Source: JBEGTT01 sp041179245 (GTDB lineage Bacteria > Pseudomonadota > Gammaproteobacteria > Burkholderiales > Rhodocyclaceae). From it: DNA of 52,707 nucleotides. The position numbers were made by a program, and so were the translations under genes. Within the stretch, counting starts at the first letter, position 1; the number at the start of each line of letters is the position of its first letter. This document shows, one piece after another, positions 9,849 through 18,516 of the stretch. The DNA lies in contig JBEGTT010000155.1 of NCBI GenBank assembly GCA_041179245.1, positions 1 to 52,707 on the forward strand. The letters run 5' to 3'. The notes beneath the pieces were generated by a model. That model did no database searches. It was not told where the DNA came from and was given only the letters and a program-made list of their open reading frames with translations.

Positions 9849-10291
9849 CCGTCGGCCAAGATAATTGTCCTTTGTGTTCGGGCGTTGGCGGTGAGCTGCT
9901 TTGGCAATCTCCTCGTTGTCGAATTATTCGTGTTGCCAATGCCGACTACCCCGATTTTTGCCGGGTCATTTGGACTGAGCACATTAAAGAAATGACGGAT
10001 CTGGTGCCGGAAGATCGTCAATATTTGATGGTTGTAGTGCTGACCGTTGAAGACGTTTTGCGTCGCTTACTTTCACCGGATAAGATCAACCTCGCCAGTT
10101 TTGGGAATGTGGTGCCACATTTGCATTGGCATGTGATTCCGCGTTGGCTGGAAGATAAACACTTTCCCGAACCGGTCTGGGGTAAAGCACAACGCGAATC
10201 CGCTCATCCAGAGAAGCGCGTTGATAGTGAAACCATCGCGGTAGCGCTTAGCGAAATTCTAGAAGTGCGGCTGGCTAAGTTAGTGGCTTAA
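9845..10291 (+). CDS. HIT family protein
   Basis: This 148-residue protein carries the histidine-triad motif HLHWHVIPR near residue 93, the nucleotide-binding and catalytic signature of HIT hydrolases and transferases, which act on nucleoside phosphoramidates or dinucleotides. An N-terminal CPLC pair and a conserved-looking RIIRVANADYPDFCRVIW segment are present. The start is a GTG that overlaps the stop of the preceding dehydrogenase gene (GTGA), indicating translational coupling. The 45-base gap to ubiE suggests one transcription unit. The real substrate cannot be read from sequence. Confidence 0.88.
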   Translation: MTVGQDNCPLCSGVGGELLWQSPRCRIIRVANADYPDFCRVIWTEHIKEMTDLVPEDRQYLMVVVLTVEDVLRRLLSPDKINLASFGNVVPHLHWHVIPRWLEDKHFPEPVWGKAQRESAHPEKRVDSETIAVALSEILEVRLAKLVA

Positions 10292-10336
10292 GCTGGCTTG
10301 TTAAATCGACCCGATAAACTTACACGAGAATAAATT

Positions 10337-11074
10337 ATGGAAGAGCGCACAACGCATTTTGGTTTTCAGCAAGTGGCTGAAAATCTGAAAGCCGGTAAAG
10401 TCGCCGAGGTGTTTGATTCTGTTGCGAATCGGTATGACGTGATGAATGATGTGATGTCAGCTGGCCTGCATCGCGTCTGGAAGGCTTTTGCGATTACCCA
10501 AAGTGGGGTGCGTGAAGGGTCGCGGGTACTTGATATTGCCGGCGGTACAGGTGATTTGTCGCTGGCCCTTGCCAAGCGTGTCGGGCGTAGCGGCCAGGTT
10601 TGGTTAACCGACATCAACAATGCGATGTTGTCGCGAGGTCGAGATCGACTAGCCGATAAAGGCTATTTGGTGCCGACAGCGCAATGTGATGCTGAGAAAC
10701 TCCCATTTCCAGATAATTGGTTCGACTGTGTGACGGTGGCTTTTGGGTTGAGAAACATGACGCATAAAGACGGGGCTTTGGCAGAAATGTACCGCGTGCT
10801 CAAGCCCGGCGGTCGTGTGCTGGTGCTGGAGTTTTCGCAAGTCTGGAAACCGCTGGCACCGTTATACGATTTTTATTCCTTTAAGATCATTCCATCGCTG
10901 GGCAAGTTGCTTGCCAATGACGCCGAAAGTTATAACTATCTTGCGGAATCGATTCGGATGCATCCAGATCAAGAAACATTAAAAAACATATTGGAGCAAG
11001 TTGGCTTTAGCCGTGTGGATTACAATAATTTGGCGATGGGTGTAGTTGCCCTTCACCGTGGTTTCAAAGTTTGA
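10337..11074 (+). CDS. ubiE: Ubiquinone/menaquinone biosynthesis C-methyltransferase UbiE
   Basis: UbiE is the SAM-dependent C-methyltransferase that methylates the ring of demethylated ubiquinone (and menaquinone) precursors. The 245-residue protein starts MEERTTHFGFQQV and contains FDSVANRYDVMNDVMSAGLHR, the SAM-binding motif VLDIAGGTGDLSLAL near residue 68, the family motif FGLRNMTHKDGALAEMYRVLKPGG and the ending AMGVVALHRGFKV. Its length matches E. coli UbiE (251). It sits with ubiJ two genes downstream, with a Tim44-like gene between, which supports a role in ubiquinone assembly. Confidence 0.97.
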   Translation: MEERTTHFGFQQVAENLKAGKVAEVFDSVANRYDVMNDVMSAGLHRVWKAFAITQSGVREGSRVLDIAGGTGDLSLALAKRVGRSGQVWLTDINNAMLSRGRDRLADKGYLVPTAQCDAEKLPFPDNWFDCVTVAFGLRNMTHKDGALAEMYRVLKPGGRVLVLEFSQVWKPLAPLYDFYSFKIIPSLGKLLANDAESYNYLAESIRMHPDQETLKNILEQVGFSRVDYNNLAMGVVALHRGFKV

Positions 11075-11090
11075 TTTGAGAGAGGTTTGC

Positions 11091-12008
11091 ATGAAAAAAG
11101 TACTGATTGCCTTGACGCTGGTCGTTGCAGCTTTAACGTTGCCCGTGACAGATGCGGAGGCGAAGCGGTTAGGGAGTGGTAGATCTGTCGGAATGCAGCG
11201 GGATATGAGCGCGAGCCGTCCTTCTGCGCCCCCTGCGCAACAAGCTGCGCCAGTTCCTCATGCTAACCCAGCGCCGACCGCTGCTGCGCCAGCAGCCCAG
11301 CCCAAACGTAGTTGGATGGGGCCACTAGCTGGATTGGCTGCGGGATTGGGTATAGGTGCCTTATTGGGTGGTTCGGGCATGTTTGGCGGTGGAGGCGGTG
11401 GTGGTTTTATGGAAATTCTGATGTTCGGCTTGCTTGCGTTCGTTGGATATAAATTGTTTCAGGCGTATCAGGCCAAGAAGTTAGCTGGCTCAGCAACTCC
11501 AGCCGATCCGATGCAGTATGCAGGCGTGGGTGGCCCGAGCATGGCACCGATCCAAAATGAACCCATTGATGTAACGCCAACCTATGTGGGCAGCAGCACC
11601 TCAAGCGCCTCGTCGACAACTTTGCCAGTCCCTACGCTTCCGGTAGATTTCGACAAGGAAGCTTTCCTGCGGGTGGCCAAGGTGAATTACATCCGTATGC
11701 AGGCTGCGTTTGATGCTGGCAATGTGGATGATTTGCGTGAATTTACTTCACCAGAACTATTTGCTGAGATCAAGATGGACCTTAATGAGCGTGCCGGCAA
11801 GAGTCAACAGACCGATGTGGTAACGCTGGATGCTGAGTTGCTCGACCTTGTTGTTCAAGGTGCTCAGAATGTCGCTAGCGTTCGGTTCCATGGTTTGATT
11901 CGTGAAGAAACAGGTGGCCCGGCTGAACCTGTGGATGAAATCTGGCATCTAGCTAAACCAACTGATGGTAGTCGTGGCTGGGTTGTGGCCGGGATTCAAC
12001 AGCACTAA
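11091..12008 (+). CDS. Tim44-like domain membrane protein
   Basis: This 305-residue protein has an N-terminal signal or anchor segment (MKKVLIALTLVVAALTLPV), a Pro/Ala-rich linker (about 40-75), a glycine-rich hydrophobic stretch and a second membrane segment (about 77-130) and a C-terminal Tim44/MRPL45-like domain (about 190-305, including EAFLRVAKVNYIRMQAAFDAGN and WHLAKPTDGSRGWVVAGIQQH). Such proteins recur between ubiE and ubiJ in betaproteobacteria; their function is not established. I chose the ATG at 11091 because GAGAGG lies just upstream and a signal segment begins there; an upstream start at 11046 would overlap ubiE. Its stop overlaps the ubiJ start (TAATG). Confidence 0.85.
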   Translation: MKKVLIALTLVVAALTLPVTDAEAKRLGSGRSVGMQRDMSASRPSAPPAQQAAPVPHANPAPTAAAPAAQPKRSWMGPLAGLAAGLGIGALLGGSGMFGGGGGGGFMEILMFGLLAFVGYKLFQAYQAKKLAGSATPADPMQYAGVGGPSMAPIQNEPIDVTPTYVGSSTSSASSTTLPVPTLPVDFDKEAFLRVAKVNYIRMQAAFDAGNVDDLREFTSPELFAEIKMDLNERAGKSQQTDVVTLDAELLDLVVQGAQNVASVRFHGLIREETGGPAEPVDEIWHLAKPTDGSRGWVVAGIQQH

Positions 12009-12496
12009 TGCTCGAATTAGCTAGGCTCATGAATTACCGGGCCGCAGTTGCCTGTGCTTTTAACCGAGTTCTGCAGCAGCAACCAGAACGTTTGCGGAAC
12101 TCGTTAAAGCCTTTCCAAGGTAAAACCCTGCGTGTTGCTTTGGAGAGGCCAGTGCTGACACTGGATTTTGTGGTTAATGCGGACGGTGAATTGGAGGCGG
12201 GCCTTGAGTCTTCAGAGACCAGCCCAAAGTCTGACGTCTCGATTCGGTTACAAGGGGGCTTGCCATTTCCCCCGGTGTCGCTCGAAAGTTTATTGAGCCA
12301 AGCCCATATTGCCGGGAATGCTGAGTTTGCCGAGACCCTGTCATTCCTGATGAAGAACCTTTCCATCCATCCGGGAGATTTGGCTCACCCGCTACTGGGG
12401 GATGTATTGACCCATCGATTCGAACAGGCGCTGACCTGTGGAGGTCGGCACCTGTTTAATGCCGCATCAATGTTGTCTCAGAAATTAAGCAGATAA
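12008..12496 (+). CDS. ubiJ: UbiJ-like SCP2-domain ubiquinone assembly factor
   Basis: UbiJ binds lipid intermediates through an SCP2 sterol-carrier fold and helps organise the ubiquinone biosynthesis complex. The 162-residue protein shows the family pattern: an N-terminal helix with FNRVLQQQPE, the core FQGKTLRVALERPVLTLDF, and the segment SLESLLSQAHIAGNAEFAETLSFL followed by helices. E. coli UbiJ is about 200 residues with a C-terminal coiled coil; this copy lacks most of that tail. In E. coli the order is ubiE-ubiJ-ubiB, but here ubiB does not follow and the gene runs into convergent gatB with a 12-base overlap. Confidence 0.82.
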   Translation: MLELARLMNYRAAVACAFNRVLQQQPERLRNSLKPFQGKTLRVALERPVLTLDFVVNADGELEAGLESSETSPKSDVSIRLQGGLPFPPVSLESLLSQAHIAGNAEFAETLSFLMKNLSIHPGDLAHPLLGDVLTHRFEQALTCGGRHLFNAASMLSQKLSR

Positions 12497-14011
12497 CTTC
12501 TGTTTCAACAGGTCATTGACCTGTTGCGGATTGGCTTTACCCTTTGCAGCCTTCATCACCTGGCCTACCAGTGCGTTGAAGGCTTTTTCTTTACCGGCCT
12601 TGAACTCTGTGACGTTAGCGGCATTGGCAGACAGCACTTCATCAACAATCGCCTCAATCGCGCCGCTATCGGTTACCTGCTTAAGACCTCGCTCCACAAT
12701 AATTCGGTCTATCTCTTCTTCGGTTCCGCCATTTGTAATGAACCCGCTGGCCTCGGAGTGTGCCCATAGCTCTTCAAGCAGATTCTTGGCAGTCTTAGCA
12801 TTAATCAGATTTTCCCTTACCAAGCGAATCAAGTAGCCAACAACACCTCCACTAACACCTTCTGGTATCGCTACACTGGGGTTCCGTTCTGCACTAGAGT
12901 ACCAGCGGGGAAGGTATTCATTGATTACCCAATTCGCCGCGATTTTTGCGGTATCGCGGACATTTTCTCCTGAGATAGCAGCAGTTTGAGCTACTTCTTC
13001 GAAGACAAGTGGTGCCCGAGGGAATGGGGTTAAAGCATTTGCGTCCCCTTTGCTTAGACCATACACATTTACAAACTTGTCTTGCCATTCCTTCGGGAGT
13101 AGTCCGGTTTGATAAAACATGTCTTCTCTGACTTTGGCTTTCCATTCGTCGGAAATAATCAGCGGCAACAGATCTGGATCGGGGAAATAGCGATAATCGT
13201 GCGCGTCTTCCTTGCTCCGCATCATCTTGGTTTCGCCGGTGTCCGGGTTGAACAGCACGGTGGCTTGCTGAATCTTGCGACCTTCTTCAATTTCGTTAAT
13301 TTGCCATTGCACTTCGTAGTCGATGGCTTCTTTCAAGAAACGGAAGGAGTTCAAATTCTTGATTTCGCGGCGGGTGCCAAATTCAGCTTGGCCGAGGGGA
13401 CGAACCGAAACGTTGGCATCACAACGGAAAGAGCCTTCCTGCATATTGCCGTCACAGATGCCGATCCATTGCACTAAGGCATGCAGGGCTTTAGCGTAGG
13501 CAACCGCTTCGTCACTTGAACGCATGTCCGGTTCGGTCACAATTTCGAGTAATGGGGTGCCAGCGCGGTTCAAGTCGATGCCCGATTTGCCTTGGAAATC
13601 TTCGTGCAACGATTTGCCAGCGTCTTCTTCCAGATGGGCGCGGGTCAGGTTGATGGTCTTGCCGTAAGCTCTTTCTCCTGTTCCAACTTGAACGGAAATT
13701 GCCCCGCCCACCACGACGGGCAAATCCATCTGGCTGATCTGATAGCCTTTGGGTAAGTCAGGGTAGAAATAGTTTTTGCGGGCAAACACAGACTTTGGCG
13801 CGACATGGGCGCCAATGGCTAACCCGAAGCGAATCGCACATTCAGCGGCCTGTTTATTCAGTACCGGCAACACGCCCGGCAGGGCCAAATCTACGGCACA
13901 GGCTTGCGTATTGGGTTCGGCTCCAAAAGCGGTGGATGCACCCGAAAAAATCTTCGAAACGGTCGCCAATTGGGCGTGGGTTTCAATACCAATAACAACT
14001 TCCCAGCTCAC
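12485..14011 (-). CDS. gatB: Asp/Glu-tRNA amidotransferase subunit GatB
   Basis: GatB is the kinase-transferase subunit of GatCAB, which converts Glu-tRNA(Gln) and Asp-tRNA(Asn) to the amidated forms. The start MSWEVVIGIETHAQL, the motif FYPDLPKGYQISQ, the segment EDAGKSLHE and the sequence HDYRYFPDPDLLPL are all family hallmarks. The C-terminal YqeY-like tail (about 365-508) contains GKEKAFNALVGQVMKAAKGKANPQ. At 508 residues it is about 30 longer than the usual 475-480; the extra length lies around residues 300-370, where the sequence also diverges from the family (for instance LTPFPRAPLVFEEVAQ). The frame is open throughout. It is the last gene of gatC-gatA-gatB. Confidence 0.96.
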   Translation of the reverse strand: MSWEVVIGIETHAQLATVSKIFSGASTAFGAEPNTQACAVDLALPGVLPVLNKQAAECAIRFGLAIGAHVAPKSVFARKNYFYPDLPKGYQISQMDLPVVVGGAISVQVGTGERAYGKTINLTRAHLEEDAGKSLHEDFQGKSGIDLNRAGTPLLEIVTEPDMRSSDEAVAYAKALHALVQWIGICDGNMQEGSFRCDANVSVRPLGQAEFGTRREIKNLNSFRFLKEAIDYEVQWQINEIEEGRKIQQATVLFNPDTGETKMMRSKEDAHDYRYFPDPDLLPLIISDEWKAKVREDMFYQTGLLPKEWQDKFVNVYGLSKGDANALTPFPRAPLVFEEVAQTAAISGENVRDTAKIAANWVINEYLPRWYSSAERNPSVAIPEGVSGGVVGYLIRLVRENLINAKTAKNLLEELWAHSEASGFITNGGTEEEIDRIIVERGLKQVTDSGAIEAIVDEVLSANAANVTEFKAGKEKAFNALVGQVMKAAKGKANPQQVNDLLKQKLSA

Positions 14012-14034
14012 GGTGAAATCCTTCTAAAAATGAG

Positions 14035-15510
14035 TTAGCCCAAATCTTGGGGCATTTGGGTATGCCAGCCAGCGACTTGTTGGTAGCGATGGGCGACGTT
14101 TAGCAACTGGCCTTCGGCGAAGTAATTGCCGACGAGCTGCAAGCCAATGGGCAGACCTTGGCCATCAAACCCGCAGGGAATCGACATGCCCGGCAGGCCG
14201 GCGAGGTTAACCGCGATGGTGTAAATGTCTGACAGGTACATTTGCACCGGGTCAGCCGATTTTTCACCCAGCTTGAACGCGGTGGATGGAGAAGTTGGCC
14301 CCATGATCACGTCGCATTGTTTAAAGGCTTCGGTGAAGTCATTGGCGATCAGGCGACGGATGCGCTGCGCTTGCAAGTAATAAGCATCGTAATAACCGTG
14401 GGACAACACATAGGCCCCGATTTGAATCCGACGTTTCACTTCGCCGCCAAACCCTTGCGCACGAGACTTGCGGTACATGTCGTCAAGGTTGCCGTATTCC
14501 GGGGCGCGGTAGCCGTAGCGAACCCCGTCAAAACGCGACAGGTTGGAACTGGCCTCTGCAGGGGCAATGACGTAGTACGCAGCTACCGAGAGGTGCGAAT
14601 TCGGTAGGCTGACTTCTACTGTTTCCGCGCCCAGCTTGCGGTATTCGTCCAAAGCGGCTTGAACTTTTGCCATTACTTCGGCATTGCAACCTTCTCCAAA
14701 AAATTCTTTCGGGAGGCCAATGCGTAAACCGCTTAGGGGTTTGTTGCCGGCGTCGGTATTGAGTTGAGTGGTGTAGTCCTCGACTGGGCGATCCAAGCTG
14801 GTTGAGTCGCGTTCGTCAAACCCCACCATGCTATTCAGGAGCAGCGCACAATCTTCGGCACTTTTGGCCATCGGGCCGGCTTGGTCGAGTGACGAAGCAA
14901 AGGCGATCATGCCGTAGCGGGAAACGACGCCGTAGGTGGGTTTCAGGCCGGTGAGGTTACACAGGGCTGCTGGTTGGCGAATAGAGCCGCCGGTGTCAGT
15001 GCCGGTTGCAGCGGGCGCCATGCGCGCAGCAATTACCGCTGCCGCGCCTCCCGAAGAGCCGCCGGGCACCCGTTGGCGATCCCAAGGGTTTTTCACCGGG
15101 CCGAAATAAGACGTTTCGTTGGAAGAACCCATGGCGAATTCATCCATATTCGTTTTGCCCAGCGACACCATGCCGTGCCGGCCTTCCATCTGCTCAATCA
15201 CATGGGCGCTGTAGGGAGAAACAAAATTGGACAACATCTTCGAGCCGCAGGTGGTTAACCAGCCTTCGGTACAGAAAATATCCTTTTGAGCAATCGGAAT
15301 ACCGGTTAGCAAACCACCAGTCCCGGACGCAAGGCGAGCATCAGCCGCTTTAGCCGCAGCCAGCGTTTTTTCGGGATTGAGGGTGATATAGGCATTGATC
15401 TCAGGATTCAGTTTTTGGCTGCGACCCAGAAAAAGTTGGGTTAATTCAATGCTGGAAATCGTTTTGTTCGCAAGTGCCTGCGAGAGGGCTTTGAGGCTGC
15501 TGTTAATCAT
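14035..15510 (-). CDS. gatA: Asp/Glu-tRNA amidotransferase subunit GatA
   Basis: GatA is the amidase subunit of GatCAB; it releases ammonia from glutamine for the amidation step. The 491-residue protein has the amidase-signature region with catalytic lysine in IPIAQKDIFCTEG, the glycine/serine-rich VPGGSSGGAAAVIAARM and the nucleophile stretch GTDTGGSIRQPAALC, followed by GLKPTYGVVSRYGMIAFASSLDQ. The length is normal. It overlaps the end of gatC by four bases, and a 23-base gap leads to gatB, so the three genes are one translationally linked unit. Confidence 0.97.
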   Translation of the reverse strand: MINSSLKALSQALANKTISSIELTQLFLGRSQKLNPEINAYITLNPEKTLAAAKAADARLASGTGGLLTGIPIAQKDIFCTEGWLTTCGSKMLSNFVSPYSAHVIEQMEGRHGMVSLGKTNMDEFAMGSSNETSYFGPVKNPWDRQRVPGGSSGGAAAVIAARMAPAATGTDTGGSIRQPAALCNLTGLKPTYGVVSRYGMIAFASSLDQAGPMAKSAEDCALLLNSMVGFDERDSTSLDRPVEDYTTQLNTDAGNKPLSGLRIGLPKEFFGEGCNAEVMAKVQAALDEYRKLGAETVEVSLPNSHLSVAAYYVIAPAEASSNLSRFDGVRYGYRAPEYGNLDDMYRKSRAQGFGGEVKRRIQIGAYVLSHGYYDAYYLQAQRIRRLIANDFTEAFKQCDVIMGPTSPSTAFKLGEKSADPVQMYLSDIYTIAVNLAGLPGMSIPCGFDGQGLPIGLQLVGNYFAEGQLLNVAHRYQQVAGWHTQMPQDLG

Positions 15511-15794
15511 TCGATCACCTTTGGAACCAGATAAAGACCGGCTTCAACTTCTGGCGCGACAGCCTGAAAAGCCTCGCGGCGATTAGTTTCAGTTACGGCA
15601 TCAACCCGTAATCGTTGCGCCAGATCTTGAGCGTGGGCCATGGGTTCGATCCCCGTGGTATCCACCGCCTGCATCTGTTCGATGAGCATAAAAATATTAT
15701 TGAGTTGGTTTTGAGTGGCCAGGGCTTCCTGGTCGCTAATTTCAATACGGGCAAGCTCCGCCACGCGTTGAACCTGTTCGAGCGTAAGTGACAT
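15507..15794 (-). CDS. gatC: Asp/Glu-tRNA amidotransferase subunit GatC
   Basis: GatC is the small subunit that wraps around GatA and GatB and stabilises the complex. The 95-residue product starting MSLTLEQVQRVAELARIEIS has the normal GatC length and ends GLYLVPKVIE as the family does. I chose the ATG at 15794 rather than a longer frame reaching 15866, because the extra 24 residues have no counterpart in GatC. The stop overlaps the gatA start. mreB is divergent, 153 bases away. Confidence 0.93.
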   Translation of the reverse strand: MSLTLEQVQRVAELARIEISDQEALATQNQLNNIFMLIEQMQAVDTTGIEPMAHAQDLAQRLRVDAVTETNRREAFQAVAPEVEAGLYLVPKVIE

Positions 15795-15947
15795 GGGTGA
15801 AAATAATCCTGAAATTGAGGCCGGCTGGGCTTTTTGCTTGAGCTCGTCAAAAATGCTGCATAGCAATAAGCTGTGAACCGAGTGCCTAGATAAGGTATCA
15901 TAAAAGCTTTATTCACCGCACCCCGAAGCGTAAAGCGGAGTTCTCGT

Positions 15948-16991
15948 ATGTTTGGTTTTCTGCGTAGTTATTTTTCAAATGATCTAGCCATTGACTTGGG
16001 TACCGCTAATACCCTGATTTACGCGCGTGGCCGCGGCATTGTCCTAGATGAGCCATCAGTTGTAGCGATCCGCATGGAAGGCGGGCCTAATGCCAAGAAG
16101 ACGATTCAGGCAGTAGGGCAAGAAGCTAAGGAAATGCTCGGTAAAGCACCCGGTGCGATTACCGTGATTCGCCCGATGAAGGACGGCGTGATTGCTGACT
16201 TCACGGTAACTGAACAAATGCTCAAGCAATTCATCAAGAAGGTGCACGACTCTCGCCTGTTGGCGCCCTCTCCTCGTATCATCATTTGTGTCCCTTCCGG
16301 CTCAACACAAGTTGAACGCCGTGCGATTCGTGAATCTGCCCTAGGTGCCGGTGCCAGTCAGGTGTACCTGATTGAAGAGCCGATGGCCGCAGCGATTGGT
16401 GCGGGTTTGCCCGTGTCTGAGCCGACGGGTTCGATGGTGGTGGATATTGGTGGTGGCACGACCGAAGTGGGCGTGATTTCTCTTGGCGGCATGGTCTATT
16501 CTGGTTCTGTTCGTGTCGGTGGTGACAAGCTGGACGAAGCGATTATTAGTTACATCAGCCGCAACTACGGTATGTTGATCGGCGAAAATACCGCTGAAAA
16601 CATCAAGAAAAATATCGGTTCAGCTTTCCCCGGGGCGGAAGTGAAGGAAATGGAAGTTTCCGGGATCAATAAGGCTGAAGGTATCCCTCGTAAATTCACC
16701 ATTTCTTCCAACGAAATTTTGGAAGCTTTGGCTGATCCGCTCAATCAAATTGTTTCGGCCGTGAAATCAGCGCTGGAAAAGACGCCTCCAGAATTGGGGG
16801 CTGATATTGCTGAAAGTGGTTTAGTGTTGACCGGTGGTGGTGGCTTACTGCGGGATTTGGATCGCTTGCTGATGGAAGAAACTGGCTTGCCCGTGGTGGT
16901 GGCTGATGATCCGTTGACGTGTGTCGCCCGTGGTTCAGGGATGGCACTGGAAAAAATGGATAGTCTGGGTTCCATCTTCTCATCTGAATAA
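15948..16991 (+). CDS. mreB: Rod shape-determining protein MreB
   Basis: MreB is the bacterial actin homologue that polymerises under the inner membrane and directs lateral wall synthesis. The 347-residue protein has the actin-fold phosphate loops (DLGTANTLIY near residue 17 and VVDIGGGTTEVGVISLGG near 165) and the adenosine motif VLTGGGGLLRDLDRLL near 288. An N-terminal amphipathic start (MFGFLRSYFSNDLAIDLG) suits membrane attachment. Length equals E. coli MreB (347). It opens the operon mreB-mreC-mreD-mrdA-rodA-rlpA. Confidence 0.98.
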   Translation: MFGFLRSYFSNDLAIDLGTANTLIYARGRGIVLDEPSVVAIRMEGGPNAKKTIQAVGQEAKEMLGKAPGAITVIRPMKDGVIADFTVTEQMLKQFIKKVHDSRLLAPSPRIIICVPSGSTQVERRAIRESALGAGASQVYLIEEPMAAAIGAGLPVSEPTGSMVVDIGGGTTEVGVISLGGMVYSGSVRVGGDKLDEAIISYISRNYGMLIGENTAENIKKNIGSAFPGAEVKEMEVSGINKAEGIPRKFTISSNEILEALADPLNQIVSAVKSALEKTPPELGADIAESGLVLTGGGGLLRDLDRLLMEETGLPVVVADDPLTCVARGSGMALEKMDSLGSIFSSE

Positions 16992-17046
16992 GATGAACCG
17001 GTTTTTCGCTAAGGGTGATGTGGTCGTTAATGGTTGATTGGTACTA

Positions 17047-17946
17047 ATGGCTGGCATAGACCACGCACCTCCCCCATTTTTCAAGCGTGGGCCAGCACCG
17101 CTGGCCCTCCTTATTTTTTACTGTGCGCTTTCTTTAGCGCTGGTCGTTCTTGATCTAAAATTTCACAGCCTTGAAGTTTTGCGCCAAATTGCCCAAACGC
17201 TGGTTTACCCGGTTCAACGGCTGGCCCAAAGTCCAGCTGCGGTACTGGGAGGTTTCAGTGATTACATCGTTAGCGTCAAAACGTTGCAGGCTGAAAACGA
17301 GAGTCTGCATCAGCGAGAACTTGAGGTTGCAGCCAGTAACTTGCGGGTAGCTTCCCTAGAAGCTGAGAACGCCCGGTTGCGCCAGTTGTTGGATCTGCAA
17401 GAACGAGAGAAGGGTCGCGGTGTTGTGGCGACGATTCTGTATGCTGCCCGAGATCCATTTTCCCGGAAAATCGTTGTTGATCGGGGCTTGGAAAATGACA
17501 TTACCCCTGGTTTGCCAGTCATTTCTGAACAAGGGGTGATTGGTCAAGTCACCCGAGTATTTCCATTTGGTTCCGAAGTCACGTTGGTCACGGATAAGAA
17601 TCAGGTTGTTCCCGTCAAGGTTCTACGGACAGGTCAGCGTTCGGTTGTTTTTGGTTTGGGAAATGGCCAGTTGGAATTACGTTATCTCCCTTCCAATGTT
17701 GATGTGGTTGAGGGTGACATGCTGGTAACCTCCGGGATTGATGGGGTTTATCTTGGGGGTTTCCCAGTGGCACGGGTTGAACGGATTGAGCGTGAAACTG
17801 CCTATGCTTTTGCCCGGATTATTTGTACCCCGGTCACGGGAGCAGAAAGCCACGGTGAGGTGGTCATTCTCCGTCCGCGTATCAAATTGGCAGAACGCCC
17901 ACCTGAGCCTACGCCGATAACCCCCAAATCCCGCCGACATCGATAA
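17047..17946 (+). CDS. mreC: Rod shape-determining protein MreC
   Basis: MreC is a bitopic inner-membrane protein whose periplasmic part scaffolds the elongasome and activates PBP2. This product of about 299 residues has one N-terminal membrane segment (LALLIFYCALSLALVVLDL), a coiled coil (about 70-115, LQAENESLHQRELEVAASN and following) and the beta-rich MreC core with PVISEQGVIGQVTRVFP. A Pro-rich basic tail ends the protein. I prefer the ATG at 17047 to the TTG three codons earlier. It is followed by mreD after 18 bases. Confidence 0.95.
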   Translation: MAGIDHAPPPFFKRGPAPLALLIFYCALSLALVVLDLKFHSLEVLRQIAQTLVYPVQRLAQSPAAVLGGFSDYIVSVKTLQAENESLHQRELEVAASNLRVASLEAENARLRQLLDLQEREKGRGVVATILYAARDPFSRKIVVDRGLENDITPGLPVISEQGVIGQVTRVFPFGSEVTLVTDKNQVVPVKVLRTGQRSVVFGLGNGQLELRYLPSNVDVVEGDMLVTSGIDGVYLGGFPVARVERIERETAYAFARIICTPVTGAESHGEVVILRPRIKLAERPPEPTPITPKSRRHR

Positions 17947-17964
17947 TCACGAATCACAATAACC

Positions 17965-18486
17965 ATGCAGATTCACAATCGTTCCGAGCAAATTCTACGG
18001 CCAGCCCAGTTGATGTATGTCTGGTTCAGCCTGCTGCTAGCGTTGTTGTTCAATTTTCTCTCCCCAAGTCAGTGGCCGATCATGCCGGATTGGGTAGCCC
18101 TGATTTTGTGTATCTGGACAATCCGGGAGTCTCGGCTGGTTGGGATGTCTTGGGCTTTTGTGCTGGGTATTCTGATGGATGTGGCTGATGCAGCAGTGCT
18201 TGGTCAGCACGCATTGGCCTATGTGCTTCTGACTTTTGGTGCCGCAGTTGTTTCCCGCCGGGTTCAATGGTTTCCGCTGACTCAGCAAGGGCTTCACGTT
18301 CTTCCGCTGTTGATTTTGGTGCCTTTGGTTCAGGCGATTGTCCGCTCCATTGCGGGTGATGATTTCCCCCATTGGAGCTATTTTATTTCTCCATTTATCA
18401 GCAGCTTGTTATGGATGCCGGCAACAATCCTGCTGCTCTTGCCGCAATTACGCCCGCACGAGCGGGACGAAACGCGCCCGATTTGA
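17965..18486 (+). CDS. mreD: Rod shape-determining protein MreD
   Basis: MreD is a small polytopic inner-membrane component of the elongasome, found with MreB and MreC. The 173-residue product is very hydrophobic with about five to six membrane segments and contains family-like features (PDWVALILCIWTIRESRLVGMSWAFVLGILMDVADAAVLGQHALAY, given here only in part as its landmark VLGILMDVADAAVLGQHAL). Length and position between mreC and the PBP2 gene support the assignment. Confidence 0.93.
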   Translation: MQIHNRSEQILRPAQLMYVWFSLLLALLFNFLSPSQWPIMPDWVALILCIWTIRESRLVGMSWAFVLGILMDVADAAVLGQHALAYVLLTFGAAVVSRRVQWFPLTQQGLHVLPLLILVPLVQAIVRSIAGDDFPHWSYFISPFISSLLWMPATILLLLPQLRPHERDETRPI

Positions 18487-18516
18487 TGTATTTCTATCCG
18501 AGCTGCATTTGTTGCC

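Noticed and set aside
15641..15655. tRNA T-arm-like sequence GGGTTCGATCCCCGT
   Set aside because: It lies inside gatC (antisense), encodes the family segment around GIEPMAHAQ, and no acceptor, D or anticodon stems can be built around it.
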